Assembly (NCBI GenBank): GCA_029261695.1 | Contig: JAJDAV010000093.1 | Span: forward strand, 1 to 39,705 | Direction of reading: 5' to 3' | Length of the DNA stretch: 39,705 nt | Origin: Nitrospinaceae bacterium | GTDB lineage: Bacteria > Nitrospinota > Nitrospinia > Nitrospinales > VA-1 | Shown: one piece after another, positions 16,059 to 24,316 of the stretch | Layout of the letters: each line of letters begins with the position of its first letter | Position numbering within the stretch: position 1 is the stretch's first letter | Position numbers and translations under genes: made by a program | Notes under the pieces: generated by a model | Databases searched by the model: none | What the model saw: only the letters and a program-made list of their open reading frames with translations | What the model was told of the DNA's origin: nothing

Positions 16059-18149
16059 ATGAAACAATACAAACTTCAAAACATCCGGAATATAGGGTTG
16101 GTAGGCCATGGTGGTTCAGGAAAAACATCCCTGGCAGAGTCGGTCTTATATTTAACAGGAGTTTCTGATCGACTTGGAAAGGTTGGCGATTCTTCCTCGG
16201 TTATGGATTATGACCCTGATGAAATTAAGCGCGGTCATTCCATAAATGCCTCTGCCGCATTTTGCGAATTTGATTCTATCAAAATAAATCTTCTGGATAC
16301 TCCGGGAACAAATAATTTTATTGCAGACACCCCTGCGGTTATTAGGGTGGTTGACGGTTTAGTATTTGTGATAAGTGCTACTGAAGGAGTGCAATTCTAT
16401 ACTGAAAAAATATGGAAGTGGGCTGATGAGTTGAATCTCCCCAGAATCATTTTTTTGAATAAGATGGATCATGAACGCGCCAATACAGGGCCTATACTAG
16501 AGGCTATTAAAACGAAGTTTAAGAAAACTCCTATATTTATCCATCTTCCTCAAGGTGCCGGGGAAAAGCTTTCAGGAATCGTGGATCTGATCGAAAATAA
16601 ATATTTCTCATATAATAAGGGAGGCAATGGCAAGGGGAAAGAAGACGATGTGCCTGATGATATTACGGATGAAATGGAGCTGAGCCACGCAGAACTCATG
16701 GAAGCTGTCGCGGAAGTCGATGATGAATTGATTGAAAAATACCTCGAAAGTGGCGAGTTGTCAGCGGAAGAGTTTTCAGGTGGATTAAAAGAGGGTATTG
16801 AGAAGGGACAATTGATTCCTGTTTTATGTGGTTCTGCAGCAGAGAATATAGGTGTTGATCTTTTATTGCAGGCGATAGTTAAATATCTTCCTTCTCCAGA
16901 AAACCGGACTCCCGTAACGGCAACAAAAGTTGAAGATGATACCGAAGTTACTCGATCAGCAGGAAGTGGTGGCTCCACTTCGGCTATAGTGTTTAAAACA
17001 ATTGCAGATCCCTATGCTGGTAAGTTGACTCTCTTTAGAACATTTTCCGGTACTATTAAAGGTGACTCTTCGATATATAATACATCTCAAGGAGTTTCCG
17101 AACGTGTTGGGCAGCTATATATGTTGCAAGGCAAAACTCAGGTTCCAGTCTCAGAAGTTCCTGAAGGAGAAATTGGTGCGGTGGCCAAGCTCAAACAGGC
17201 GATCACCGGAGACACTTTTTCAGATTCTGATGAAAAGGTAAAATTTTCTCCCATTACTTTTCCTTTGCCTGTTTTCTCCAGAGCTTTAATTCCGAAGACT
17301 CGCGCAGATGAAGAAAAGATAAGTCATGCTCTTCAAAGGTTAACGGAAGAAGATCCTACTCTTAAAGTTGAACGAAATTCTCAGACGGCAGAATTGTTAA
17401 TATCAGGTCTGGGGCAGGTTCATTTTGATGTTACATTAGAAAAGTTGAAAGCCCGCTTTGGTGTGGATGTTGATGTTAAGGAACCACAAATTCCTTATCG
17501 TGAAACTATAAAGGGAACTACAAAGGTACAAGGGAAATATAAAAAACAAACTGGTGGCAAAGGGCAATTTGGAGATACTTGGATTGAAATATCACCTTTG
17601 AAAAGGGGTGAAGGGTTTGTTTTTGAAAATAAAATTGTGGGTGGAGCAATCCCTAAAACCTATATTCCTGCAGTTGAAAAGGGGATTCAGGAAGCGATGG
17701 CAAATGGAATCATTGCTCATTTTCCCATGGTTGATGTAAAAGCCAGTCTTTATGATGGGTCGTACCATAATGTGGACTCATCAGAAATGGCTTTTAAAAT
17801 TGCAGGTTCTCTGGGGTTCAAAAAAGGAATACCAGATTGTAAACCGATACTGATTGAACCGGTTATGAATATGGAAATTGTGGTTCCTAATGATCAGGTG
17901 GGTGATGTTATGGGAGATTTGAATGCCAAGCGAGGAAAAATTCAGGGAATCGACCCTGAGGAGGACATTCAGACAATTCGCGCTCTTGTCCCTATGGCTG
18001 AGGTTTTGAATTATGCAGCAGATTTAACTTCCATGACTGGGGGAAGAGGAATGTTTGTCATGGAGTTTGACCATTATGAAGATGTGCCTGATCACCTGAT
18101 GAAAAAAATTGTCGAAGCTGCCAATCAAAACTTTGAAGAGAAGCGTTAA
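16059..18149 (+). CDS. EF-G-like translational GTPase (EF-G2 type)
   Basis: 696 residues with the five-domain EF-G architecture. The G domain begins RNIGLVGHGGSGKTSLAES, with LLDTPGTNNF and FLNKMDHERA. Domain IV contains SYHNVDSSEMAFKIAGSLGF, and domain V ends the protein. The P-loop GHGGSGKT, in place of AHIDAGKT of canonical FusA, and the switch region RGHSINASAA mark the EF-G-like paralogue group often called EF-G2. Its role is not well defined; some relatives are ribosome-dependent GTPases without clear translocase activity. It is not in a ribosomal-protein operon, which fits a paralogue. AGGA precedes the ATG. Calling it fusA would be misleading. Confidence 0.88.
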   Translation: MKQYKLQNIRNIGLVGHGGSGKTSLAESVLYLTGVSDRLGKVGDSSSVMDYDPDEIKRGHSINASAAFCEFDSIKINLLDTPGTNNFIADTPAVIRVVDGLVFVISATEGVQFYTEKIWKWADELNLPRIIFLNKMDHERANTGPILEAIKTKFKKTPIFIHLPQGAGEKLSGIVDLIENKYFSYNKGGNGKGKEDDVPDDITDEMELSHAELMEAVAEVDDELIEKYLESGELSAEEFSGGLKEGIEKGQLIPVLCGSAAENIGVDLLLQAIVKYLPSPENRTPVTATKVEDDTEVTRSAGSGGSTSAIVFKTIADPYAGKLTLFRTFSGTIKGDSSIYNTSQGVSERVGQLYMLQGKTQVPVSEVPEGEIGAVAKLKQAITGDTFSDSDEKVKFSPITFPLPVFSRALIPKTRADEEKISHALQRLTEEDPTLKVERNSQTAELLISGLGQVHFDVTLEKLKARFGVDVDVKEPQIPYRETIKGTTKVQGKYKKQTGGKGQFGDTWIEISPLKRGEGFVFENKIVGGAIPKTYIPAVEKGIQEAMANGIIAHFPMVDVKASLYDGSYHNVDSSEMAFKIAGSLGFKKGIPDCKPILIEPVMNMEIVVPNDQVGDVMGDLNAKRGKIQGIDPEEDIQTIRALVPMAEVLNYAADLTSMTGGRGMFVMEFDHYEDVPDHLMKKIVEAANQNFEEKR

Positions 18150-18188
18150 CCTTTAAGGTTTTCAAAGAAGAGTAAGTACTCCACTTTT

Positions 18189-18192
18189 GAGG
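18189..18192 (+). promoter_or_regulatory. Ribosome binding site supporting a TTG start
   Basis: GAGG lies eight bases before the TTG at 18201 of the IHF-like gene. No ATG is available near the expected N-terminus. Confidence 0.6.
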
Positions 18193-18200
18193 TATAAATT

Positions 18201-18530
18201 TTGAAAAAAGCAGATTCAAATGGAACTCTTGTTAAGGCCGATATTGTTGACCTTGTCTATGAAAGAGTCGGGTTTACGCGTCAGGAAGCTGCCGAGGCTG
18301 TAGATATCCTATTTGATGAAATCAAGAGTCGATTGGCGGATGGCGAAAATGTACGTATTTCCAGATTCGCCAGTTTTATATTAAGGAAAAAAAATGCGCG
18401 TAATGCGCGTAATCCGAAAACGGGTGAATCAATCAGGATCAGTCCCAGGACGGTCTTAACATTCAAACCAAGCAAGCAATTGCTAGAATCTACAAATCAA
18501 AGCGAAAATGAAAATACCTCTAATTCCTGA
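18201..18530 (+). CDS. ihfA: Integration host factor alpha / HU-family DNA-binding protein
   Basis: 109 residues of the HU/IHF family. The N-terminal helices ([20 protein letters not shown]) lead into the beta-arm with [22 protein letters not shown], where the proline in NPKTGE is the DNA-intercalating residue. The alpha-subunit assignment rests on likeness to IhfA and on the MerR gene that follows, a frequent neighbour of ihfA; HU or another IHF subunit is possible. A Ser/Asn-rich tail ([13 protein letters not shown]) goes beyond the usual end. The start codon is TTG with GAGG upstream. The last 23 bases overlap the MerR gene. These proteins bend DNA in promoters and recombination complexes. 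Confidence 0.85.
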   Translation: MKKADSNGTLVKADIVDLVYERVGFTRQEAAEAVDILFDEIKSRLADGENVRISRFASFILRKKNARNARNPKTGESIRISPRTVLTFKPSKQLLESTNQSENENTSNS

Positions 18531-18867
18531 TAAATTATTTTTTAAAATTGGTGAGGTGGCTGAACTTGCCGGTGTGGAGCAACATGTTCTTAGATATTGG
18601 GAGGATGAAATAGAATCTCTTAAGCCCAAAAAAAATAAATCTGGCCAGAGGCTCTATCAAAGAAGGGATGTTGAGCTTATTTTTGAGATCAAGCAATTGC
18701 TTTATGCTGAAAAATTTACTGTGGCCGGAGCTAGAGAAAAATTAAAGAAGCATAAGAAAAAGGAAACACAATTAGATATTGCCTTTGACCGCGAAGGTTT
18801 TGTGGAGTGGAAAGAAGAGATAAAGCAGGGGTTGGAATCGATTTTAAATACTCTTGATGGAAAGTGA
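18508..18867 (+). CDS. MerR-family transcriptional regulator
   Basis: 119 residues. The winged helix-turn-helix spans about 10-80, with [22 protein letters not shown], the typical MerR recognition start, followed by [18 protein letters not shown] lysine-rich helix follows and the C-terminal region is short, with no cysteine cluster for metal sensing. Small MerR proteins of this form often follow ihfA in Deltaproteobacteria-like genomes, and their ligand is unknown. The gene overlaps ihfA by 23 bases, so the two are translationally linked. Confidence 0.88.
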   Translation: MKIPLIPDKLFFKIGEVAELAGVEQHVLRYWEDEIESLKPKKNKSGQRLYQRRDVELIFEIKQLLYAEKFTVAGAREKLKKHKKKETQLDIAFDREGFVEWKEEIKQGLESILNTLDGK

Positions 18868-18898
18868 GGGTATCGAGGTTGTGAATTAGAGGGGGGAA

Positions 18899-18934
18899 TT
18901 TAACATCCCCGACCAAATGGCCAGGGATGTTAAA
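18899..18934. terminator. Inverted repeat between convergent genes, likely bidirectional terminator
   Basis: TTTAACATCCC (18899-18909) is the exact reverse complement of GGGATGTTAAA (18924-18934), an 11-pair stem with a 14-base loop. It stands between the ends of the MerR gene and the convergent peroxiredoxin-like gene. There is no separate T-run beyond the stem, so termination efficiency is uncertain. Confidence 0.6.
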
Positions 18935-18947
18935 ACAGGTGACTCTC

Positions 18948-19421
18948 TTATGAGAATGCTTTTTTGGCAACCTCTACTAGAGCATCCACAGTTCTGCAGC
19001 CCAATAGTTCTGCATCTTCTCTAGCTACTTCTTCGCCGCTTGCATCTACAGCGATTACCGCACGATTTAGATACCGGCTTTTAACGCCTTCCAAGGTCAG
19101 CTTGTTTGCATTTCCAAACCCTTGGCTAACATCTTGAAGCAGGTTGGGTAGGCCTCTTCCTGCATTCGATAGAATATCAGTTCCGACGACGACAATGACT
19201 TCATCGACTCCGGCCGCTTTGAATTTATCTTCATTGTCTTTTACTAGATCAAATTCTTTATTGCAGAAACCACCAGCGCCTGGCAGAGTTATAATCAGTC
19301 TCTTTCCCTTGTAATCGTCTATTGATAACTCCTGCTCTATTGGGGTGGTAGCCGCATTTTCCACGGACCATTCCGGATTTAATTTAATCATTTTTACATC
19401 ACTGCCAGCCAATTTTGCCAT
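18948..19421 (-). CDS. Peroxiredoxin-like (redoxin-fold) protein with altered active-site motif
   Basis: 157 residues with a thioredoxin/peroxiredoxin-fold pattern: YKGKRLIITLPGAGGFCNKEFD, then VDEVIVVVGTD and NRAVIAVDASGEEVA. It is most like the Prx5/Tpx group. The putative peroxidatic cysteine is C53 and a second cysteine is C142. The usual PxxxT/SxxC reads PGAGGFC, with Gly in place of Thr/Ser, so ordinary peroxide reduction is not assured. No signal peptide is present; it is likely cytoplasmic. AGGAGG lies seven bases before the ATG, suggesting strong translation. It is a single gene, convergent with the MerR gene. Confidence 0.75.
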   Translation of the reverse strand: MAKLAGSDVKMIKLNPEWSVENAATTPIEQELSIDDYKGKRLIITLPGAGGFCNKEFDLVKDNEDKFKAAGVDEVIVVVGTDILSNAGRGLPNLLQDVSQGFGNANKLTLEGVKSRYLNRAVIAVDASGEEVAREDAELLGCRTVDALVEVAKKAFS

Positions 19422-19607
19422 GTAGAAACCTCCTGTTTTAGGGTTTTAATAGAGACTTTTATTAGATGTGCAACTTCATATAAAGATGCGAAAATTGTAC
19501 GAAAAAAATAGGGCCACTGCAAGAAGGTAATATATTGAATTTATTGACTAAACGATCTATGGCTAAAGACTCTTGGATTTGTTAACCTTAAAAGATAGAA
19601 ACGGACC

Positions 19608-19613
19608 GGGGAG
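19608..19613 (+). promoter_or_regulatory. Ribosome binding site fixing the metallopeptidase start
   Basis: GGGGAG lies four bases before ATG 19618. The alternative TTG at 19573 has no comparable site and would add 15 residues ahead of the signal peptide. Confidence 0.6.
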
Positions 19614-19617
19614 TAAT

Positions 19618-21204
19618 ATGAATATGGCAAATAAGGCTACAGTTGCAATTATAAACAGCGTTTTTGCGATATTTCTTTTTGCCGAGGTTTTGTGGGCTGA
19701 GGAGCCAAGGCGTCCTGCTTATGAGCATCCTGGAAATTATCGCGATGAAATTAATCAGCTAAAAGCCGATTTTAAATCTCGATTTGGGTATGAATTAATC
19801 GATCTGGAACTCGAATGGAGATCTTGGGAAGTTAAAAAGCTGACTGCAGCTTTTTCCCAGTTACCGGATACCTTTTTAAAGATAAAAGGTCCTAAAGGAT
19901 TTTACCACCTGAGCCAATTTCGCGGTGGGCCAGAAGGAATGCCGGTGGATGATATCCCGGCAGCCACTTTCCCAGGTTTTCAAACTGTTTATAGAAATGC
20001 CAGAATGGCATATCAGGTCGAGGTGGGAAATCAAGAACCGCGTATAGAATTTTATTCAAAACTTTTTTATGAAGACGAAGAAAATTTAAATAATATTGTT
20101 CAGCATGAAATGGCTCATATCTATGACATGTTTAAGGGCTATCTTTCCTTTTCAGTTGAGTGGTTGCAAATTACTAAGTTTAAATTGATTCATCTCCCCG
20201 CTTTGGATTCTCGTCCGGGTGATGATTATTTGTTTGCCCCATTGAACTCCCCTGAAGAACCTCATTATGCTCCCGTTTCATCGCTCCAGTTACCTACTTA
20301 TTCCAGGCAAAACCCTCAGGAAGATTTTGCCAATTCGGTGGCAGCCTATATTAATTACCCTTATTTCCAGTACAGTCACCCTAAACGATATCAGTTTTTA
20401 AAGGAGAAGGTGTTTGGAGGTAAGACGTACTTTCCTGAAGAGAATACAGAATATAAACAGAAAGTGACCTCTGATTTTTTGCATGCAATTAATAATAAAA
20501 ATTGGGATCAGGTAATTGAAATTTCCAAAGAGGTAGCGCGAGATCATCATTCTGAAATAGAAGGTGAACTGGTGCAACTACTTGAACAGGCTCTTCCCAA
20601 TACACCCGACTCAGTGCGTGATGTAAAACTTGCATTAGCGAGCTGCAATTTTATTGATCCTGATGCCTTAAATATCCGTAAAAACCTCATTAGAAAAAAA
20701 CGGGTTGCTTTACAAGAGCTTCTGGAAAACCGCAAATGTGCATTAATGGCGAGAAGGTCATTTGAAAAGGAACTTGGAATATGGTCTATGCGAAATATTT
20801 ATTTTTTTAAAAATAAAGGCCAGGCTTTCATTCAATTTTTAGACCCAATATCTTTGACGTCAAGAGCCAGAGGTTTCGATACACGATATACATGGAGAAT
20901 ATTTAATGATGGTAGTAGCGTGCATTTGGCTGAGGGAAGTTTTATTCGCAAGGAAGCTAATGCAGGATCCATTAGAATAAATCTTTCAGAGACTGCGGTA
21001 GGAAATTTGAATCTGCCAACGGGGAGTCCGTTGACACTGGAACTTGGTGCTCAGCGGGTGCATCCAATAGAGTTCAAAAGATTAAACTCAAAAACTGCTA
21101 AAATTAGATTTGTTATACCTGCGGGCTTTAATTACGATGGAGTCAAAAAGCCAGGCATAAAAGTTGTTTATCCCTTAAGACCCGAATTTCAAAGTTTGAA
21201 TTGA
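19618..21204 (+). CDS. Exported putative zinc metallopeptidase (HExxH)
   Basis: 528 residues from ATG 19618. Residues 1-27 form a signal peptide (NSVFAIFLFAEVLWA, cleavage likely before EEP). HEMAH at about 163-167 is a gluzincin/metzincin-style zinc motif. About 70 residues on, NPQEDFANSVAAYI has the form seen where the third zinc ligand lies in several secreted peptidases of the lethal-factor-like type. The next 150 residues are helical with cysteines near 618 bases... at LASCNF and NRKCAL. The last 130 residues look beta-rich, perhaps a substrate-binding module. I do not recognise a named family, and no substrate can be inferred. The stop is three bases from the stop of a convergent DUF1566-like gene. 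It appears to be a single gene, location periplasmic or outer-membrane associated. Confidence 0.75.
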   Translation: MNMANKATVAIINSVFAIFLFAEVLWAEEPRRPAYEHPGNYRDEINQLKADFKSRFGYELIDLELEWRSWEVKKLTAAFSQLPDTFLKIKGPKGFYHLSQFRGGPEGMPVDDIPAATFPGFQTVYRNARMAYQVEVGNQEPRIEFYSKLFYEDEENLNNIVQHEMAHIYDMFKGYLSFSVEWLQITKFKLIHLPALDSRPGDDYLFAPLNSPEEPHYAPVSSLQLPTYSRQNPQEDFANSVAAYINYPYFQYSHPKRYQFLKEKVFGGKTYFPEENTEYKQKVTSDFLHAINNKNWDQVIEISKEVARDHHSEIEGELVQLLEQALPNTPDSVRDVKLALASCNFIDPDALNIRKNLIRKKRVALQELLENRKCALMARRSFEKELGIWSMRNIYFFKNKGQAFIQFLDPISLTSRARGFDTRYTWRIFNDGSSVHLAEGSFIRKEANAGSIRINLSETAVGNLNLPTGSPLTLELGAQRVHPIEFKRLNSKTAKIRFVIPAGFNYDGVKKPGIKVVYPLRPEFQSLN

Positions 21205-21207
21205 TAT

Positions 21208-21624
21208 CTAATCCAGTTCCCTGACCATTCGGTAAGCCATGTTTAAATGTGCATACTTCGATGGCCATACCTTCATCCCATCTTCATACTGGACAACAAG
21301 AGCTGAAGAGTCTTTTTCTTCATCCGTCCAGGTTGTTCCTGCGCTTCCAGGTTCAAAAATTGAGGGTAAGTATATTTCGTCCCCATATTTATCAGTATTC
21401 TTGAATTTGAGATCGAAAAGCGACCATGCCTCGTCCTCTTTCGGATAGCGCCAGCTTTCGTGTCCAGAAAGTCTTTCTAGATTGGCGATTTCGACATAAT
21501 CTTGTCCCTTAAACCAGTTCATCCACTTTTTCGTGTCTTGGAATGAATCTGTTTTTCTCCAGATTAATTTTATTTCATTATCGGTAATAGTTCCGTTACC
21601 GTTATCAACAAATCGATCAGCCAT
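21208..21624 (-). CDS. DUF1566 (Lcl C-terminal-like) domain protein
   Basis: 138 residues. It begins RFVDNGNGTITDNEIKLIW, the signature opening of DUF1566/Lcl_C domains (usually FVDNGDGTVTDNxTGLMW). HESWRYPKEDEAWSLFD matches the WRLPTxxEL block, and AYRMVREL matches the terminal VRCVR block. Such domains have a C-type-lectin-like fold and occur in surface or secreted proteins, but this one has no signal peptide. The function is unknown. It lies 76 bases downstream of the small ribbon-helix-helix-like gene on the same strand, so the two may be co-transcribed. Confidence 0.75.
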   Translation of the reverse strand: MADRFVDNGNGTITDNEIKLIWRKTDSFQDTKKWMNWFKGQDYVEIANLERLSGHESWRYPKEDEAWSLFDLKFKNTDKYGDEIYLPSIFEPGSAGTTWTDEEKDSSALVVQYEDGMKVWPSKYAHLNMAYRMVRELD

Positions 21625-21700
21625 ATTTATATCTCATATAATTTTATAAGTGTTCTGAATTAGAAATGCAGTGAAGCGTATTTGGCGGGATAAATGGTAT

Positions 21701-21943
21701 TTACCATCCTTGTCCTTTAACACCATAGTTTCGACTTCCTGTTTGCCCTTGGTTTAAATAGTTTTCTAAACTTTCTTTTTCTTCGGTTACATTTGAAGAT
21801 TTATCTTGGTCAACCTGATTCTTCAGAGCTTGGATGATATATGCTTTCATAGCATTTTCATCTCCCTTGCATAGCACTTTCAACTGCTCGAATATTTCCT
21901 CTTCCAAATCAATATTTAATTTATGCTTCATTACTTCATCCAA
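21701..21943 (-). CDS. Small ribbon-helix-helix-like protein
   Basis: 80 residues, or 76 if it starts at the Met at 21931 (MKHKLNIDLEEEIFEQL). The first 45 residues read as a beta strand followed by two helices, in the manner of CopG/Arc DNA-binding proteins. The remainder is charged and ends in a glycine-rich, aromatic tail, GSRNYGVKGQGW, which does not look like an ordinary antitoxin tail. No toxin gene is recognisable beside it. It could be a DNA-binding regulator of the DUF1566-like gene that follows; this is inference. Whether it is a true RHH protein needs a profile search. Confidence 0.55.
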   Translation of the reverse strand: MDEVMKHKLNIDLEEEIFEQLKVLCKGDENAMKAYIIQALKNQVDQDKSSNVTEEKESLENYLNQGQTGSRNYGVKGQGW

Positions 21944-22027
21944 AAATGGGTTGATTCTACGTATTGTAAAATATTTGGCAATTGATTGGAAGCTATTGCT
22001 TCATCCTAAATTATATCTTTAAAAGGC

Positions 22028-24316
22028 TTAGGTAAGGCTTTTTTTTGTTTCCAGTGTGGTTTGGGAATAGGGAAGGTCAATAATAAATGTGGTGCCTCTG
22101 GGGGAATTGTCTTGGACCCGAATGGTTCCATTATGATCAATGATAATCCGATTTACAATTGCCAGGCCAAGCCCAGTACCTCGTTTTTTAGTAGTGAAAT
22201 GGGGTAAGAAAAGTTTTTCTCGATCCGCAGATGAAATTCCTGTTCCATTATCCGAAAATTCAAGACGGACCCCTTTTTTATCATTGAGAATCTTTGTTTG
22301 AATTTGAATTGTTCCTCCCTCGTCAATAGCATCTGTCGCATTTTCGAAGAGATTAATAAGCACACGCCGAAATTGTTCAGGGTCAATAACCATCTGAGCT
22401 AAATTTGGATCGAAACTTTTTTTGATTTGTATATTTTTTTCATGCTCCGAATAGGAAATTAGAATATCATCAATGATTTTGTGCAGTGAAGTTAACTTGG
22501 GGTCCGGGGCCGGCATCCGAGAGAACCTTAGGAACTCGTTGAGAAGGTCTTTCATGCCCTCGACTTCCTGGGAGATAATATTAATACTTTCATCAAAAAC
22601 CCGAGCAAAATCCTCCCTGTTTTCGTGGTATTTTTTCTTCAGTCGTTGGGTATTAAGCTGTATTGGTGTGAGAGGATTTTTTATTTCATGGGCAATCCCT
22701 TGTGCCACTTCCTTCCATGCTGCAATTTTTTGAGTTTTGATCAGTTGGGTCAAGTCTTCAAAAACGATTACCATTCCTCTGTATTTTTTGGAAACGCCAG
22801 CTAATATTTGAATGTTTATAAGGAGAGTGATATTTGTGTCATCGACTCTAAGCTCAATTTGCTCTTCAATTAAACTTTGTCCCTGAGCATTCATTTTTTG
22901 TATCAATTTTCTGATGGGCTGGTGGTAAGAATAATCAAAAGCATCTCTGTAATTGGAGCCAAATATATTTTCGCTTTGTAAATGTAGAATGCTTTCCGCA
23001 GCTTTATTGAATGTGGTGATCCTACCTTTTTTATCTATTGATATAACACCTGCTCCAATATTCTCGAGAATTGTTTCGATATAATTTCTTCTGCGATCTA
23101 ATTCAATATTGGTTTGTTTTAGATTCTCATTGGCTTGTTGGATGTCTATTCGGCTTTCATTTAATTGCCCCGTCATAGTATTGAAAGAATCCACGAGCAA
23201 GGCTATTTCGTCCGTTGCTCGCACCCCAATCCTGAAGTTCAAGTCGCCCTCGGCGATGCGCCTGGTTCCTTCGGCTAATTGTTGAATTGGGACGGTGATT
23301 CCCCGGGCCATATAAAACCCGAGCCAGATTGCTGAAAATAGAATTAATAATGTTATTAACAAAAATGTTATGTAGTAATTGGCACTCACGGGTAATTGAA
23401 GAAACTTTTGTTGCTTGTAATCCTGATAAGTATTTCTTATGGTTTCTACTTTACTGAGGGAATTTTTATACGCCGGGGTGAGAGTTAAAATATAACCCCA
23501 AATGGAAATTTCTTTATCTATGATTTCGGTGAGGGGTACCACAACCACCATAAATCCTTTTCCCTGGGTCATTTGTATTTCTGTAACTCCTTCTCCATCG
23601 ATACTTTTTTGAATTAAATTCCGATAATTGAGCTCATTGGTATTGGGCAGGAGTGAGGAATCTATGTCCGATGCAATTTTTTTTAAATTATTGTCATAAA
23701 TTATTATTCCCGCCAATTTATATTCTGCCACTTTGTCTCGTATTAAAGTGTTCAACTGTTCTCTGTTGGCTTTTAGGTAAAGATTTCTATCTTTGATGAA
23801 ACTTTCTAAATTTTTTGTTTTCGTAAGAGCTCTGGTTTCAAATTCTGAATAATAATCCCTGGCTATATCCATTGAGTATTGGAGAGTTTGCTCGGTTCGT
23901 AAGTTAAACCAATTGCCAATGCTAAATGTGAACAGTTTGCTAGCCACCATAAAGAGTAAAATTGATGGCACTAAAGCGAGAATTAAAAAAGCGATAACAA
24001 GTTTGGTCTGAAACTTTGAACCAATTATTTTACTTTTTCGCTCGTTATATACTTTTACGAGATTCCGAGTGATCAAAATAATCAAAACGAATAACAAAAT
24101 TATGATTATGTTGAATACCGCGAGAATGAGGATGTTATTTGCAATGGATGAGTTGGCCTCAGCCTGTAGAAAATAACTCTCGACAATTGTTGAAAGGACC
24201 AACGCTACAATTACACCGAAAATGGTATAGGTTGTGCGTTTGCGCTTTTGCTTTAACTGTTCTTCTGAGGGAGGGGTGTAGGGGGGAGGGTTACTTATTA
24301 AAGGATCTGATGACAT
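22028..24316 (-). CDS. NtrY-like membrane sensor histidine kinase
   Basis: 762 residues. There is a proline-rich cytoplasmic start, three membrane helices (about 29-50, 60-84, 106-128), an extracytoplasmic sensor region (about 130-310), a fourth helix, then HAMP (ARGITVPIQQLAEGTRRIAEG), PAS (IETILENIGAGVISIDKKG), HisKA with the phospho-accepting His in AHEIKNPLTPIQLNTQRL (about 543), and an ATPase domain with NLFENATDAIDEGG, FSDNGTGIS and KRGTGLGLAIV. This is the NtrY architecture; NtrY normally phosphorylates the regulator NtrX in nitrogen or redox control. No ntrX or other response regulator is next to it. It overlaps the upstream DUF4390 gene by 26 bases, and such pairing is common. Confidence 0.9.
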   Translation of the reverse strand: MSSDPLISNPPPYTPPSEEQLKQKRKRTTYTIFGVIVALVLSTIVESYFLQAEANSSIANNILILAVFNIIIILLFVLIILITRNLVKVYNERKSKIIGSKFQTKLVIAFLILALVPSILLFMVASKLFTFSIGNWFNLRTEQTLQYSMDIARDYYSEFETRALTKTKNLESFIKDRNLYLKANREQLNTLIRDKVAEYKLAGIIIYDNNLKKIASDIDSSLLPNTNELNYRNLIQKSIDGEGVTEIQMTQGKGFMVVVVPLTEIIDKEISIWGYILTLTPAYKNSLSKVETIRNTYQDYKQQKFLQLPVSANYYITFLLITLLILFSAIWLGFYMARGITVPIQQLAEGTRRIAEGDLNFRIGVRATDEIALLVDSFNTMTGQLNESRIDIQQANENLKQTNIELDRRRNYIETILENIGAGVISIDKKGRITTFNKAAESILHLQSENIFGSNYRDAFDYSYHQPIRKLIQKMNAQGQSLIEEQIELRVDDTNITLLINIQILAGVSKKYRGMVIVFEDLTQLIKTQKIAAWKEVAQGIAHEIKNPLTPIQLNTQRLKKKYHENREDFARVFDESINIISQEVEGMKDLLNEFLRFSRMPAPDPKLTSLHKIIDDILISYSEHEKNIQIKKSFDPNLAQMVIDPEQFRRVLINLFENATDAIDEGGTIQIQTKILNDKKGVRLEFSDNGTGISSADREKLFLPHFTTKKRGTGLGLAIVNRIIIDHNGTIRVQDNSPRGTTFIIDLPYSQTTLETKKSLT

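Noticed and set aside
18146-18160. Palindrome AACCTTTAAGGTT after the EF-G-like gene as a terminator
   Set aside because: The stem is only five to six AT-rich pairs with no T-run, and the next gene is 51 bases on, likely co-transcribed.
18394-18411. Tandem repeat AATGCGCGT in the IHF-like gene
   Set aside because: It encodes NAR twice, at the normal length of the family's beta-arm, so it is not an insertion.
21701-21943. RHH-like protein as the antitoxin of a toxin-antitoxin pair
   Set aside because: No toxin-like gene is adjacent; the DUF1566-like neighbour has no toxin motif and the gap is 76 bases.
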